Source of the DNA: Dipteris shenzhenensis
Taxonomy: Eukaryota; Polypodiophyta; Polypodiopsida; Gleicheniales
Strand: one strand, 5' to 3'
DNA length: 64,000 bases
Assembly: GCA_047967505.1 (NCBI GenBank)
Contig: CM106538.1
The notes beneath the pieces were generated by a model, which saw only the letters and a program-made list of their open reading frames with translations, was not told the origin of the DNA and searched no databases. Within the stretch, counting starts at the first letter, position 1, and each line of letters begins with the position of its first letter. Positions 11,271 through 21,479 of the stretch are shown piece after piece. Made by a program: the position numbers and the translations under genes.

Positions 11271-13519
11271 TCAGGCTTGATTTACAAAATATAGGCAAGG
11301 TTGGCAAGGGTTTTTGTTTCTCAATACATTCCATTGATGTCACCATTTGGCTCATGGCTTGATGACGACTCCACGTAGTTGACCTGCTGGTTCTTTAATT
11401 TGCAATCTTCTTCCTTGTGTAGCTTCATGCATGATGCTTTGCTCTTCCATGTGCCTTGATGCTTTGTGTGTGGATGCCATGCTTTCTGCTATGGTCATCT
11501 CATGCACTTGTGCTTTTGGCATGCTTATGACAATGATGTGTGCATTCATGCTTTGATTTGTCATTTGTTGCAAAGGTCTTACCAATTGATTTCTTTCAAT
11601 ATTGGTAGTGTATAATTGCATACAATGATTCTGATTTAACAAGCACGTAGAGCTCAAAAAGATGATCACTTTTCCCTTTTGGAGCGTGTCCAAATTCTTC
11701 CTGGATTGGAAGTTACGGCTTGTGGAAGTTTTGATCAAGAAGAGGGCCCTTTGATGATGTGGCACAGGGATTCACATGCTGAATTCCATACTGTGCTTAC
11801 AAAGTGACTGTGCTTGGGTGGCACTATGGTGACCTTTTAACCCAACTTGGTTAACCCATGGTTACACAAATTTTACTATGGTTCAACTAACCCAGGCAGT
11901 TGAACCTAACCATAGTCAAAATTGATCACCTTATCTGCCACGTGTCCTAAGGTAGACCTTAGACAAGAATGAATGGAAAACTTTGAGATCTGCAGACGAC
12001 GTCGACGGAGATGCTTTGTGATAGAGATGCATTGGCGACGGATTGAGGGGCTGCTTTTTTTTTTGCTGCTTTGCCTCTTCTGCTTTTATATAGAGATCTC
12101 GTTGATTTGAAGGCTCGATGGAGATGAAGGTCGGGCATTGGCCAATGACTAGCAACGATGGCAGCTCAGGGCGGTTGCTGGAGCTATGGTGCCATGAAGC
12201 TTGTGGAAGCACTGGCACTCGTTGGAGAAGCTGATATCTATGAGCCAGGGAGCGTGTGTGGAGGCTGGCGTCGAGGTTGGAGCAGTAGGACTTCAGAGTC
12301 TCTTTTGGCCGCAGGCTACTTTCAAGTCTGCAAGCTACTTTCGAGTCCTCATATTTCTATTTCTCCCTTTGATTTGCTCACTGGAGGATTGGCTTGGTGC
12401 TTCTCATGATGGCGAAGCAAGTGGCAGTTCCTTCTCAAGGATTTCTTCTTCGGAATGGCAACTTTGCTGTACTGACTGTCGTAGAGGTAAAGAGCTGCGT
12501 AGAGGCTATTGTAGGTCAAGCCATTGGATAGGAGGATTGAATGGAATATTAAGCCGCTCCTCCCAAAGATAGACGAGCAACAAACAACAAAAAAGAATAG
12601 ACACCTGAGAACCACAATCCCCTTCAACAAGATCTCTTAACAATCTCTCAAGAGAATGAAGAACTCTTTTTTATAAGAAGAAGAACTCTCAAGGGCTCTT
12701 GAAACTCTCTAAAAAGAACGGAATTTTCATTCAATGGACGGAATTCTCTCAATCTAAAAACTAAAACTAACCTAGGAGAAAAACATGAGCTCCTAAGACA
12801 TGCCTACAACTAATCTAGGAATGGGAGCAATCCTAATGAGCTACTAATGAGCTAGACTAGGAGAGCTAAACCTATGCTCTGGGGGTTTCCACTTTCCGAG
12901 CAAAAACCCTCGAGCGACGAGCGGACAAAAGGTAGGAGGGGTCAAAATATATAGGCTCAAGTCATTTTTGGGGAGCAAAAAAATCCAAATTGTTTCAAGG
13001 AATATGTAAGTAAATATGAAATACTAATAAGTAGATATAGATATAAATATACCTTTATATAATATACATATATAATGTCTAAGTGGTGACTTATTTTATC
13101 ACTTTCAAAAATCCTTTCTTTTCCTTTCACCATTGGTTGGATCATGAAATTTTGAGCAAATATCCTCTTTATAGTTCCTTAGGATGACCTAAGAAAATAA
13201 TATAATACTTTTTTAATAGACCCTCTAAGTGTATTTTTCCAGAGGAATATGGTTTGAAGAGCTTGCCCCCCAACCCTATTCCGCCGGTGGAATACCCTTG
13301 GAGAGCCTACGTAGAAGGGGTCATAACTTTTGCTCCTTATCTCAGATTGAGGAGCTGTAAAAAGGAAAAATGTTCAAAATTTCATGATCTATACAATGGT
13401 AGGATTAAAATTATATTTTTCATAGTTATAAAAGATAAAAAGTAAAAATTTCAAGATGTATATGAGAGTTACAACTTCTCCCTAATTCATATTATGGTAG
13501 GAAGGAGTTCAATAGAGAC
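11271..13519 (-). other. Element C interior, non-coding
   Basis: The interior lacks recognisable retroelement domains. A minus-strand frame of 137 codons at 11352-11765 has no known motif. The block about 11640-11800 resembles the leader of element B at about 28590-28760, sharing TTTTGGAGC, AAATTCTTCCTGGAT, GATGATGTGGCAC and ACTGTGCTTA in order, and 12560-12760 shares the CTCTCAAGA/ATGGACGGAAT style of B's PBS-proximal leader. About 12894-12929 is an inverted near-match to 19507-19545 at the other end of C. This fits a gutted element that kept leader and packaging sequence. Confidence 0.6.
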
Positions 13520-13524
13520 CACAT

Positions 13525-13877
13525 TGTGAAGATTGTGGGAGAGAGGGAAGGAGTCTCACTTGTGGCTTTCTCACATGCACAATGGAGGAATACACACAAA
13601 GGTGGAGGCTGAAAACAGTTTTCCTCTTCTTAGTTGTGAAAGCCAAAAGAACTCAAGTACAAAGAAAATAGAAGAACCCTATATGTGGGTCTCAAACCAA
13701 ACTCAACTAACTAAGGTGGCATACTAACTGAGCCACGAACTAGTGTAGATAAGGATAGCTGTCATCCAGCTATTATTCGTGGGCGGTGTACCAACCGCAT
13801 CTCCAGCTAACAAGTCGGTGACATAAGTACCCAACGGTCACCCTGGCATATCTCGAGTGGAGCTCGATATCTCAACA
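13525..13877 (-). repeat. Element A 3' LTR (left copy)
   Basis: 353 bp beginning TGTGAAGATTG and ending GATATCTCAACA on the plus strand (element sense TGTTGAGATATC...TTCACA). It differs from the right copy at four transitions. The polypurine tract complement CTCCCCCTCGAGCTC starts at the next base. Confidence 0.97.
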
Positions 13878-13892
13878 CTCCCCCTCGAGCTC
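13878..13892 (-). other. Element A polypurine tract
   Basis: On the minus strand GAGCTCGAGGGGGAG abuts the 3' LTR exactly. This purine run primes plus-strand cDNA synthesis in LTR elements. Confidence 0.85.
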
Positions 13893-14253
13893 AATCCCAA
13901 ATCCTGCACACACCAAGCAGGTCTCTGAACTTGCGCAGCTTCTTTGTGCCCAATGCTTTCGTGAATATGTCAGCTACCTGATCCTCTGTGCTGACATAAA
14001 CTAGATCAATAAGACCTAGTAAAACCTTCTCCCGCACATAGTGATAATGCACCTCAATGTGCTTTGTTCTAGCATGAAAGACTGGGTTCTTTGCCAAGTG
14101 TATACTGCTCATGTTGTCACAATAAATGACAACCGGCCCATCTGTAGACTGATGCATATCATAGAGTAGCTTATGCAACCAAGCTACCTCACATGCAGCC
14201 ATTGCTGCACCCCTGTACTCAGCCTCTGTGCTCGACAAGGCAACTGTAGGCTA
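13891..14253 (-). pseudogene. Element A RNase H C-terminal segment
   Basis: Carries the copia RNase H signature SSTEAEYRGAA, the catalytic-region YCDNMSSIHLAKNP block and the RTKHIEVHYHYVREKV tail that ends most copia polyproteins. RNase H removes genomic RNA from the RNA:DNA hybrid. It is separated from the rest of pol by an in-frame TAG (14251-14253) at a position where element B has Gln encoded by CAG. The frame then runs to its natural stop just inside the polypurine tract. Without the TAG it would be contiguous with the RT/RNase H frame upstream. Confidence 0.9.
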
Positions 14254-16140
14254 TTTCTTGCTGCTCCAAGTGACTGCAACACTCCCAAAAGAGAACACAT
14301 ATCCACTGGTAGATCGTCTATCAGAAATGCTACCAGCCCAATCAGCATCAGTGTATCCATGCAACTGTATCTGAACCCCAGCCTCATAAAATAGTCCATA
14401 CTGCAATGTGGACTTCACATACCTGAGTATGCGTCTAGCCGCATCCAAATGCGGTTTCCTTGGAGCCTGCATAAACTGACTTACCAACCCAACAGCATAG
14501 CTCAAATCTGGCCTGGTAATAGTCATGTAAATCAAACTTCCTACTATGCATCTGTACATAGTAGGGTCTTCCAGAAGCTCACCTGCATCTGTGCTCAGCT
14601 TCACATTCTGCTCCAAAGGAACTGAAATAGGCTTATAGCCTGTCATCCCATATTTGGATAGCATGTCCAATCCATACTGCCTCGGCAAGAGCTGTATCCC
14701 ACTTGGTGATCTAATCACCTCAATGCCCAAGAAATAACGCAGCTCTCCCAAATCCTTCATCTCAAACTTCTGCTTCAATAGCATTTTCACATGAAGGATA
14801 TCTTCATCACTATCACCTGTGATGATCAAATCATCAACATAAATGACAAGCAGCATAATCCCTTTCTCTGTTTTTCTCACATAGAGTGAGAAATCTGCCT
14901 TGGAAATCTGAAAGCCAATAGTGACAAGATACTGTCCTATCTTGTTAGACCATGCTCTAGGTGCTTGCTTCAAGCCATACAAGGCTTTCTTCAACCTGCA
15001 AACAAACTCAGGATGAATAGCATGAACATAACCTGCTGGCTGCTCCATAAAGACCTCTTCTTGCAAATCACCATGCAAGAAGGCATTCTTTACATCCATC
15101 TGATGTAAAGACCATCCCTTTGATGCAGCCATAGCAATGATTGCTCTTACGGTTGCCATCCTTGCAACCGGGCTGAAAGTTTCTTCATAATCAATGCCAT
15201 ATGTCTGTGCATACCCCTTGACAACTAATCTTGCCTTGTATCTATTCACAGAACCATCTGCATTGTGGTTGATCTTATAAACCCACTTGCAACCAATTGC
15301 ATTCTTGCCTTTAGGCAAAGGCACCAATTCCCATGTAGCATTAGCATCCAAGGCATCCATTTCTTCATCCATGGCTTTCTCCCATTTTTCATTTCCCATG
15401 GCTTGCTCAAAAGAAGTGGGTTCTGGTTCCTGTATCACTTTGACCATATAGGCATAGTGAATGGCTGTAAATCCATCATATTTCAGCCTATCCACAGGAT
15501 ACCTAACCCTGGTAGACCTGCGCAAAATAGGCTCACTTCCTGGTGCTCTCAAAACATCCCTGGTCTTCCTTACTCCAGGTGTAACAACAGAAGGAATACC
15601 CAACTCATCATCAATGCTCTGTTCTGAGCCACTGGATTCACCATCCACACAAGGGTGACCTGCATTCACATCATACATGGGCTGATCTACCTTCTCTTTT
15701 CCTTTTCGTGATACCTGCGTACCACTCTCTGCATTGCTTTGAGGGGATTCTCCTGATCTCAATCTGCCTGTCCATGGCGAAGTATGTGAACCACTAGTAG
15801 AGGACACTCCAGGTCCACTAATATTTTGTGATTGCTGCTGTGTATTCTGTGCAGCATTACCATTTTGTGCATCTACATCAATCATCACATTTACTGGTTT
15901 ATACCAGCTGCTCATCTCATCAAAGACAACATCTCTGCTCACTGTGAACTTATGTGTAGAAGGGTTATAGCATCTATACCCTTTCTGCTGCAGAGAATAA
16001 CCAATAAAGACGCACTTCTCAGCTTTTGGATCCAACTTGGACCTCAGCTCATCTGGCACATGGACATAGGCAATGCAACCAAAAATCTTCAAATGAGAAA
16101 TATCTGGTTTCCTACCAGTATACATCTCCTCTGGCGTCAT
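14254..16140 (-). pseudogene. Element A integrase C-terminus, RT and RNase H
   Basis: About 629 codons are open. In order they encode the integrase C-terminal KIFGCIAYVHVPD/YSLQQKGYRCY region, an acidic-serine linker, and the copia RT with KWVYKINHNADG, RYKARLVVKGYAQ, the first catalytic Asp in LHQMDVKNAF, LKKALYGLKQAPRAW and the YVDD box, then TRPDLSYAVG and RNase H YTDADWAG with RRSTSGY. All RT catalytic residues look intact. The frame is broken upstream by a one-base loss near 16126-16140, which throws the integrase frame off after its NRT motif, and downstream by a TAG. By family, the product would make element cDNA in the cytoplasmic particle. Confidence 0.93.
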
Positions 16141-16735
16141 GCCATGTATTGTTGCAGTGGGTCCTGTTCATTATATAGACTGCTGTAGCAACTGCTTCAG
16201 CCCAATAATAATCTGGTAGATCTTTTTCATTTAGCATAGCCCGAGATACCTCTCCAATATGCTTGTTTTTTCTTTCTGCAATTCCATTTTGCTGTGGGGT
16301 ATGACTGCATGAATATTGCTGCTTTATACCATGCTCCTGCAAGAACCTTGCAAACTCATTTGAGAGGTACTCTCCCCCTCCATTTGACCTTAGGCATTTT
16401 ATTTGCAGGCCTGTTTCTTTTTCAACCATAGCTTTGAAAGCTTTGAAGTGCCCAAACACTTCACTTTTCTTTTTCATAAAATACACCCATAATTTTCTGC
16501 TGAAGTCATCAATAAATGTGACAAAATAGTGACAGCCTCCAATAGATGCAGCTTTTGTAGTCCACACATCAGAGTGGATTAATTCCAATGGCTTTTTACT
16601 CTCTTGAACATGCCTAGGAAAAGGTTTCCTTGCCTGTTTCCCAAATTGACAGGCTTCACAAACCTTGTGCATTTCTGCAACCTTGAATTTAGGCAATCCT
16701 GCAACAATATTTTGGGCTTGCATTGATTTAAGTCA
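16112..16735 (-). pseudogene. Element A integrase core, catalytic Asp changed
   Basis: Contains the CEACQFGKQ half of the HHCC zinc domain, the first catalytic Asp in IHSDVW, FVTFIDDFSRKLWVYF, and the Glu region PQQNGIAERKN. The second catalytic Asp, normally in LR(S/T)D-x-GGEY, is Asn here (LRSNGGGEY); elements B and H keep Asp at this site. Integrase inserts cDNA into the chromosome and needs all three acidic residues. The segment starts after an in-frame TGA (16733-16735), and its last codons are out of frame because of the downstream frameshift. It is inactive on several counts. Confidence 0.9.
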
Positions 16736-16957
16736 CTGTATATTAACGTGACCAATGCGTTTGTGCCAGATATCAATATCTGCAACTACACCGGTCCCAT
16801 GTGCAAACATTGCTGCACTCAATTCAGGCATGTCTGCATCCAATGTAAACATCCTGCCCTTCTTCTTTCCTTTTGCTATCAAGCGACCATTATTTTTCAT
16901 ATCCTCAACAAAGCATCCATGAGGATTAAATCTGACCTGCAAGCCCTGATCAACCAT
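16736..16957 (-). pseudogene. Element A integrase zinc-domain segment (GAG-pre-integrase)
   Basis: A short frame between a TAG at 16958-16960 and the TGA at 16733-16735. It carries the WHKRIGHVN half of the copia HHCC domain, preceded by the KGRMFTLD block normally between protease and integrase. Element H has Gln (CAG) at the position of the upstream TAG. Part of the same broken polyprotein. Confidence 0.85.
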
Positions 16958-17854
16958 CTAACCAACAGAAACCAGGTTCTTGGTGATGTTCGGGACATGA
17001 AATACATCAGACAAGTATTTCTTTTTCCCATCCTGCATAGACAAAGGAATTTTGCCAATCTGCACAATAGGATGTGCAGTATCATCACCAGTCTCCACAA
17101 ATCCTGGTTTTTTCATTTTTCTTGCATCTTGCATCCATTTTGCATGACCTGTCATGTGGTTTGACGCACCTGAGTCAACGTACCACACATCATTTTGTTC
17201 TTCTGCACTTGTCACAGAATTGGTCATATGCTGCACCATAAATAGATGCTCATTTCTGTCATCACCCTGCCTGCTAAAAGATGCATAATTGCCTTGCTGC
17301 AATTTTCCACTCATAATGTCATTCTGCTTTTTATAGCAGTCCTTAGCCATATGACCCATTTTGCCACAATAGTAGCATTCAACATTGCTGTTTGCATTTT
17401 GGCTTCTCTGCCATCCACCACGGCCTCTTTGGCTCCCCCTGCCTCTAGAGTTACCACGTCCTCCTGCATAGGACTGGTTTTCTTGCGTTTGCTGCATATT
17501 CTGATTTCTACCACGGCCTGCAGATCGGCCTCCTCTACCTCTGCCTCTACCTCTGCCAGCATTTGAGTAGAAGATAGTTTCTTTTGAAGTTCCTGCTGAA
17601 GAAGATGCACCACCATTTCTCTGCTCTTCAGAGATTAGAAGAGCAATCAGCTCCTCAAAATCAGGAAAGTTTTCACGGACGGCAATGGATGTCCGAAACT
17701 GTGCATAATCCTTTCCTAGACCATTCAAGGTCACAGAAACCAAATCATCATCATCCACTGGTGACCCAATGGAAGCAAGTGCATCTGCAATTTTCTTCAC
17801 TTTCATGTGGTAGTCATTTATGCTCAAATTTTCTCTCTGCACATTGTGCAACTC
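16958..17854 (-). pseudogene. Element A gag C-terminal half and protease
   Basis: Covers the UBN2-type gag C-terminal region (SINDYHMKVKKIADAL, SVTLNGLGKDYAQFRTSI), an arginine-glycine-rich RNA-binding stretch at residues 98-146, one CX2CX4HX4C zinc knuckle (CYYCGKMGHMAKDC, 17336-17377) and the aspartic protease active site VDSGASNHM (17165-17176). Gag packages the RNA, and the protease matures the polyprotein. Stops flank it: TAG at 17855-17857 upstream, where element D has CAG, and TAG at 16958-16960 downstream. The plus-strand frames here are shadows. Confidence 0.92.
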
Positions 17855-17857
17855 CTA

Positions 17858-18202
17858 TTTGAGTTGCATTTTCCTGGCTTGCGTATTTGTGCTATACATT
17901 TTTGCCAAAGTATCCCATGCCTCCTTTGGCGTATTTGCATCCTGAATATGCACAATCATGGAGTCCGAAATACTGATAGATAGCTAGTACATAACTTTCC
18001 TGGCTCTCTCATGCCATCCTTTGAATGCCTGCATTTCCTGTTGACTGGGAACATTAGGAAGAACAGGTTCTTCTTCATTTCCTGTAATGAATTCCCAATA
18101 GCCTTTTCCCATCAAGAAATTCGTCATTCTAAACTTCCATGTCTGGAAGTTGTTCTTGTCAAGCTTTTCAGTGACAATCTGTGAAAGAGAATCAGATGCC
18201 AT
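17858..18202 (-). pseudogene. Element A gag N-terminus
   Basis: The natural start is ATG at 18200-18202 (MASDSLSQIVTEKLDKNNFQ), matching the start of element D. KLDKNNFQTWKFRMTNFL is the typical first gag helix region. A TAG at 17984-17986 replaces the Trp codon TGG found in element D, and a second TAG follows at 17855-17857. A few codons upstream of this ATG are open but not conserved. Confidence 0.9.
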
Positions 18203-18697
18203 TACAGAACACTGCAAAATATTCTGTCACTGCAAAAAACACAGCTTTTGCCTCACACGGGCAGATCTGCAAAACTTACGAAAGTGGTATTTCACCACAC
18301 AGTCACTTCCTAGTGACGATTTTGCATCAACAGGCAACAGGCATGAATCTGCAACTCCCAATATCTCTGCACACAGGCATACGATGCAATTTCTGCGGCA
18401 CCTTTCCACTGACTAGCCGCGCGCAGTGGTCGCACAGCAAAAAACAGGGCCTTTTTCTGAGTGCCTGCGAAGAACTTCCGCCTTCAAAACGGGCACCGAA
18501 ACGGCCTCAAATCAGAAAAAGTGTGCTCTCGCCACACTGCGAAGGGCGTCTCAATCTGAAACAGTGCACTCCTGCACTTCTAGCTGTGCTACCTACAGAG
18601 ATTTGCTCCCAAACTCGAAATAGGAAAGCAACACTTGTCCTCTTACCAAGACACCACGAACTTGGCTTGCTTTCTTGAGCTCCTTACCACGAACAAG
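18203..18697 (-). other. Element A untranslated leader
   Basis: About 495 bp lie between primer-binding site and gag start. The leader resembles that of element D (61668-62200), including TTTTGCATCAA and CACTTCCTAGTGACGATTTTGC, but contains no conserved frame. Open frames on the plus strand are chance. A packaging signal would be expected here by analogy with other LTR elements. Confidence 0.75.
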
Positions 18698-18709
18698 GCT
18701 TTGATACCA
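18698..18709 (-). other. Element A primer-binding site
   Basis: On the minus strand TGGTATCAAAGC directly follows the 5' LTR. It is one transition from TGGTATCAGAGC, complementary to the 3' end of plant initiator-Met tRNA, which primes minus-strand cDNA. Confidence 0.9.
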
Positions 18710-19062
18710 TGTGAAGATTGTGGGAGAGAGGGAAGGAGTCTCACTTGCGGCTTTCTCACATGCACAATGGAGGAATACACACAAAGGTGGAGGCTAAAAA
18801 CAGTTTTCCTCTTCTTAATTGTGAAAGCCAAAAGAACTCAAGTACAAAGAAAATAGAAGAACCCTATATGTGGGTCTCAAACCAAACTCAACTAACTAAG
18901 GTGGCATACTAACTGAGCCACGAACTAGTGTAGATAAGGATAGCTGTCATCCAGCTATTATTCGTGGGCGGTGTACCAACCGCATCTCTAGCTAACAAGT
19001 CGGTGACATAAGTACCCAACGGTCACCCTGGCATATCTCGAGTGGAGCTCGATATCTCAACA
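18710..19062 (-). repeat. Element A 5' LTR (right copy)
   Basis: 353 bp, same termini as the left copy, followed by CACAT. In element sense this LTR would contain the promoter. Confidence 0.97.
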
Positions 19063-19067
19063 CACAT

Positions 19068-19564
19068 TTCCTTAAAAGTACTTACGTTTGGAGAATTGGG
19101 AATATTTTGAAAATTTGTTCCTTGCCTTCCCATATTTGATAATGTATTAGAGATTAATTTATGATCGATTATAATGGCCTCAAGTATGAGGTTTCCAATA
19201 TCTTTTTCCTACTCATCCAAGGAATGTGGTATACATTGTTATATGTAAGCTTCAAATATGGGATTGCTAAAGATTAGGGAAACTCTTTTAAATTAATTTA
19301 ATTACCATGATCCTCAAAAGAGAGTATGGTAGGGAGGTATTTATAGGAGTTTCTAAAGTGTTCACTATTTGTTCATATATAGATGATGTTCTCTAAAATG
19401 AGGGTTATAATGAAAAATAAGTAAGTATATGGTTCCATAAACGAGAAATTAAGAAAGAATTGTATATTCCTTTGAGAAATATACAAGCATGGTTGGTGTC
19501 AAAAATTATCGCTCGGACTTTTCTGCTCGTAGGTTTTTGCTCGGAAAGTGTGCACATCCGCTAT
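19068..19564 (-). other. Element C interior, PBS-proximal part
   Basis: Continuation of C on the far side of element A. AT-rich, non-coding. About 19507-19545 (GCTCGTAGGTTTTTGCTCGG region) is an inverted near-match to 12894-12929 on the other side of A. Confidence 0.6.
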
Positions 19565-19576
19565 GTTCTGATACCA
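19565..19576 (-). other. Element C primer-binding site
   Basis: Minus strand TGGTATCAGAAC immediately inside the right LTR, one change from the initiator-Met tRNA complement. Confidence 0.85.
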
Positions 19577-19901
19577 TGGCAAAATATGTGTGCCTCAGGA
19601 TCTATGGAGCACTCTAAGGTGGATGGAACCTATGTGGAAACATGATGAAGAGAGTGCTCATGACATGTACCTCAAGTCAATTAGGTTCCAAGATAGATTA
19701 ACTTGGATTCATAAATAGAATCTTGAGATAGTGCAAAGTGCTTGATTGATATTACTTCAAAAGAACCTCCCTTTTATAGGTGAGGGTACTTACATCCATT
19801 TGCTTGCTCACATGTGGGATATCTCCTCCATGCCATGTGGTAGCTTGCCCTTTACTCATACCTTTGCTCTACATGTGCTCATGGCACCACAACTCTCAAT
19901 A
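19577..19901 (-). repeat. Element C 5' LTR (right copy)
   Basis: 325 bp, followed by GGGTT. The terminal CA has become TA on the plus strand (CTCTCAATA). A TATA element, TATAAAAG on the minus strand, lies at 19771-19778. Confidence 0.92.
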
Positions 19902-20090
19902 GGGTTTCCATTCATGGAAAATCCAAGTTGAATCTGCTAATGTTTAAGGGTTTATGGCCATATGAGGTTGAGGATGATGAAAGAGCACAAGAAATTACCC
20001 TTGAAATTATTATGCTTACCATTAAAAAAAGCCTCATCCATCACATTGACGAGCTTGCAATGGCTAAGATTAAATGGGATGAGATGGTGC
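19902..20090 (+). pseudogene. Copia gag relic P, 3' piece
   Basis: Resumes the gag interrupted by element C. The conserved copia gag motif KGLWPY is followed by an acidic stretch and a LTIKKSLIHHIDELAMAKIKWDEM block, equivalent to the usual LS(V/I)xDSLLxHI...AKxAWDxL. The frame that keeps KGLWPY differs from the frame of the 5' piece, so at least one frameshift occurred besides the insertion. Downstream the frame continues to 20368 but similarity to gag stops. No zinc knuckle or pol follows, so this is only the N-terminal gag domain. Confidence 0.72.
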
Positions 20091-21035
20091 TACAAGAAAG
20101 AACTAAAAAATGGGATGTAAACAAATGGATGGATGTGGATGTAACCAAGTGGGTGGCTCATACACCACTATGGGGGAACTCTTGGCTCCTAATTAAAGGG
20201 GGCTCAATAGAGTCCTCATATGGACTAAAAAACAAAGTCTCTAATCTTTGTATAAGCCTTGTTTATTATTCTCTCCCTCCCCTTTCAAGTGGTCTCTCTC
20301 TAGCTTTTCATGCTCACCAGGGCTTTGCATTGTCCACTATCATCTATCACAAATTACAATGGATATGAGACTTATATTATGCTATTTGTATAATCTTTCA
20401 TATAAATATCATCACAAGAAATCAAGAAGTAAAAGAAGTTGCACCTATTGAGGAGGTTAGACATATATCATAGAACAAAGCAAACTCTAAAAACCATGAT
20501 ATGGTGTCTTAATGAGCCAAAAAAATTGTTCCTATCCTAATTGATTCTTGGGTGTGGCTAGAGATGATGAACTAGGGATAAAGCATGTACCACAAGTTTG
20601 AACTTATAAAATCTCATGATGCTTGCCCAATCATGGAAGCAACAAGATACAAACTAGTTACCCATGATACAAGGTCATCCAAAATTATGTAGCACTTTAT
20701 ATAGATAATATATCTTGTTAAATATATTTTATGCACGACATTTGTAATCCACTTCGTAGCATTTTGTATCAATATCATTCAGTTTTAAATTGTGTGTTTT
20801 ACACATTTGTTAAACGAGGATACATTATTGGCAATATAATCATTAAGTTTTAGGTACTATGTTTTCTCAATTGTTGTTGTGAAAGACAAACAATTTTGGT
20901 GGAGAGGGATTTTTGAAAAACAACAACGCACTAATGAATCAAAACATACAACTTACAGGCCCTTTGGAACTTTGATACTAAGAAGTTAAAGAATTTTTGT
21001 CCATAGTCGAGGATGCAAGACAACAAATTGCGGGG
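20091..21035. other. Unassigned DNA
   Basis: AT-rich, with no recognisable domain, repeat terminus or RNA gene. Confidence 0.45.
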
Positions 21036-21300
21036 TTAATAAACTTCACGCACCTCTTCACTTGCTACTGCTTTCAAACTGAGTGATAGAGATATTTATA
21101 TCTGGGAAAGGGACATTGAAAAAAAGCTTTTATACCAAGAGACCACACCATACTTTCCTCCCTTAGATGAGAATGAAGATGATAACAACCCACAAGTGAT
21201 GTTGTACTCAAGCATAGGGAGAAGGAAAGGATCAGTAGAGGCCATAATCTCACCAAGTCGGTCTGTGCCAAAGAGAAGAGCGATATGTTGTTGAAAGAAG
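21036..21300 (+). pseudogene. Unassigned conserved coding-like segment, copy 1
   Basis: One plus-strand frame reads through SRTSSLATAFKLSDRDIY, a WERDI block, KLLYQETTPY and an acidic LDENEDDNNPQ stretch before a stop near 21295. The first part recurs at 35808-35930 with mostly conservative changes (LSDRDIY, WERDI, LLYQETTPY all kept), and there it is interrupted by the element F LTR. Conservation of the peptide between copies suggests a real, repeated coding exon or element gene. I do not recognise the family. Frames upstream are closed by stops. Confidence 0.45.
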
Positions 21301-21479
21301 ATCTTGTAGCTCAACATGACATGAACTAATATATATATAGAAGTTTGAAGGGGCTGATTGGGTCGGATGGTAGGTTCTGGGGAAACATTGCACCTCCTTC
21401 ATAGATACCTTTACAATTAGCTCAAAACACTCTCCATGCTTAGACTTCATCAATGATCCAAGTCCAATAGAGGTCGCCT

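Larger units (their letters stand above)
13525..19062 (-). mobile_element. Element A, near-complete Ty1/copia retrotransposon
   Basis: 5,538 bp with two 353-bp LTRs, target duplication CACAT (13520-13524 and 19063-19067), primer-binding site and polypurine tract. The minus strand carries the full copia order gag, zinc knuckle, protease, integrase, RT, RNase H, interrupted by five in-frame stops and one single-base frameshift, so it encodes no complete polyprotein. The LTRs differ at only four positions, all transitions, so insertion was fairly recent and inactivation rapid. It lies inside element C and must be younger than C, as the LTR divergences agree. A second member of the family (D) lies at 61303. 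Confidence 0.95.
10784..19901 (-). mobile_element. Element C, non-autonomous LTR retrotransposon split by element A
   Basis: Two 325-bp direct repeats bound the element and are flanked by the 5-bp target duplication GGGTT (10779-10783 and 19902-19906). A decayed initiator-Met primer-binding site lies inside the right LTR and a polypurine tract inside the left LTR, giving minus-strand orientation. Without the nested element A and one copy of its target duplication, C would be about 3.57 kb. Its interior shows no gag, protease, integrase or RT. The LTR ends (TGTTGAGAGTT... and ...TTTTGTCA in element sense) and an interior block match element B, so C is probably mobilised by B-family proteins. 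The LTRs differ at 9 positions. Confidence 0.88.
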
